Below the pieces are notes generated by a model. The model did no database searches and was not told where the DNA came from. It saw nothing but the letters and a program-made list of their open reading frames with translations. This document shows positions 5,126 to 5,466 of a stretch of 5,466 nucleotides of DNA, in pieces. Within the stretch, counting starts at the first letter, position 1. Each line of letters opens with the position of its first letter. Location: assembly GCA_900299155.1 (NCBI GenBank), contig OMIS01000096.1:1-5466 (forward strand), read 5' to 3'. Source of the DNA: a bacterium. Its GTDB lineage: Bacteria > Patescibacteriota > Microgenomatia > UBA1400 > PJMF01. The position numbers were made by a program, and so were the translations under genes.

Positions 5126-5377
5126 TTATAACAAACTATACTTAACACTTACTTCTAGAAGGGTGTCAACCTGGCCAAAACGAAGAATATTATATTGTTC
5201 AGCAGGGTCAGAATTATTAGCCACTACACTTTGTGCATATTTATATATTTCAGCAACCGCTCTAGTATCTTTTTCAGATAGTATAATTGCATCTGGCCAT
5301 CCATCTGCATACATTTGATATCCAGTTGGTGGGTGTTCTGAATATGTCAAAGATGGATTCATTCTCTCTTTTGCCAT
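5126..5377 (-). CDS. Small hypothetical protein, family not recognised
   Basis: The 83-codon frame encodes a soluble-looking protein with no signal peptide or membrane segment. The middle (WPDAIILSEKDTRAVAEIYKY, in two overlapping pieces at about 27-47) looks like a genuine folded sequence ending in an amphipathic helix. The C-terminus (QYNILRFG onwards, about 61-83) looks like beta strands. I do not recognise a family or motif. The start is uncertain: ATG 5377 has TATAAG (5384-5379) only one base upstream, so transcription from that hexamer would begin near 5372. That would favour the in-frame ATG at 5362 (residue 6), which has a purine-rich AAGAGAGA before it and would give 78 aa. It lies 73 bp upstream of the DUF4349 promoter, on the same strand, and is divergent from the gene at 5451. 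It could be a chance frame, but its composition argues moderately for a gene. Confidence 0.4.
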   Translation of the reverse strand: MAKERMNPSLTYSEHPPTGYQMYADGWPDAIILSEKDTRAVAEIYKYAQSVVANNSDPAEQYNILRFGQVDTLLEVSVKYSLL

Positions 5378-5410
5378 ACTTATATGTTTACATGAGTTCG
5401 CAAACGAAAA

Positions 5411-5448
5411 GCACCACTTGACCAGGTAAAATACTGGTTGAGAGGTGC
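5411..5448 (+). repeat. Long imperfect inverted repeat (hairpin) over the ribosome binding site of the next gene
   Basis: Arms 5411-5425 and 5434-5448 pair almost completely: GCACC with GGTGC, one A-A mismatch, then CTTGACCAG with CTGGTTGAG including two G-U pairs. The loop is GTAAAATA. The 3' arm contains the AGAGGTG Shine-Dalgarno (5441-5447), so in RNA the ribosome binding site would be closed. The loop contains TAAAAT (5427-5432), a 5-of-6 match to a -10 hexamer, so the arms could equally be a DNA operator around a promoter. There is no T-run, so it is not an intrinsic terminator. Confidence 0.6.
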
Positions 5449-5450
5449 AT

Positions 5451-5466
5451 ATGAAACAGAAACCAA
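5451..5466 (+). CDS. Start of a plus-strand gene running off the window
   Basis: ATG at 5451 is preceded by AGAGG (5441-5445) at 5-nt spacing, the best Shine-Dalgarno on the plus strand here. The visible residues are only M-K-Q-K-P, so the product cannot be named. The hairpin covering its ribosome binding site is reminiscent of IS200/IS605 or REP-associated (Y1) transposase genes, whose translation is sequestered by a 5' stem-loop. That is a guess from context only. Confidence 0.5.

Overview
The window looks like an AT-rich bacterial chromosome segment, most likely from a small-genome Candidate Phyla Radiation (Patescibacteria) type bacterium. This placement is an inference. It rests on the gene mix (a TMTC-like glycosyltransferase with TPRs, a DUF4349 membrane protein, a lone ComF protein), on -10 hexamers placed 6-7 nt before ATG codons that lack Shine-Dalgarno sequences, and on transposon traces at the left edge and possibly the right. 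The genetic code looks standard: all genes end in TAA or TAG and no in-frame TGA is read through. Neither the tRNA nor the tmRNA encodes its CCA tail.

Left part (1-231): the last 19 codons of an IS3/IS481-type transposase end at 60, followed by a likely IS right end near 87. Then comes an extended -10 promoter (TGATATAAT) and a tRNA-Val(CAC) gene. Middle left (232-2691): a large polytopic membrane protein with C-terminal TPRs (GT-C / TMTC-like) is followed 48 nt later by a ComF-family phosphoribosyltransferase.

Centre (2692-3227): this stretch has no genuine protein gene. It holds a complete one-piece tmRNA (ssrA, about 2776-3174) under a perfect TATAAT. The tmRNA ends with a G3:U acceptor stem typical of alanine-accepting RNA, has a long H2 helix, contains a tag frame ending in YAFA-stop, and carries an unusual T-loop. 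A 71-codon open frame inside it is spurious. An 18-bp perfect palindrome lies just upstream of the -10 of the next gene, glutamate racemase murI (3228-4043).

Right part (4044-5466): a DUF4349 membrane protein runs convergent to murI. It has its own extended -10 and Shine-Dalgarno, which put its start at 5022 rather than 5052. Beyond it is a short unrecognised minus-strand ORF. A 38-nt imperfect hairpin then overlaps the Shine-Dalgarno of a plus-strand gene that starts at 5451 and leaves the window.

The genes do not form an obvious single pathway. They are mostly housekeeping functions (tRNA, ribosome rescue, cell-wall D-glutamate) plus envelope proteins, each apparently with its own promoter. 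I see no defence system or CRISPR array. The most interesting points are in the tmRNA, the murI palindrome and the right-edge hairpin.
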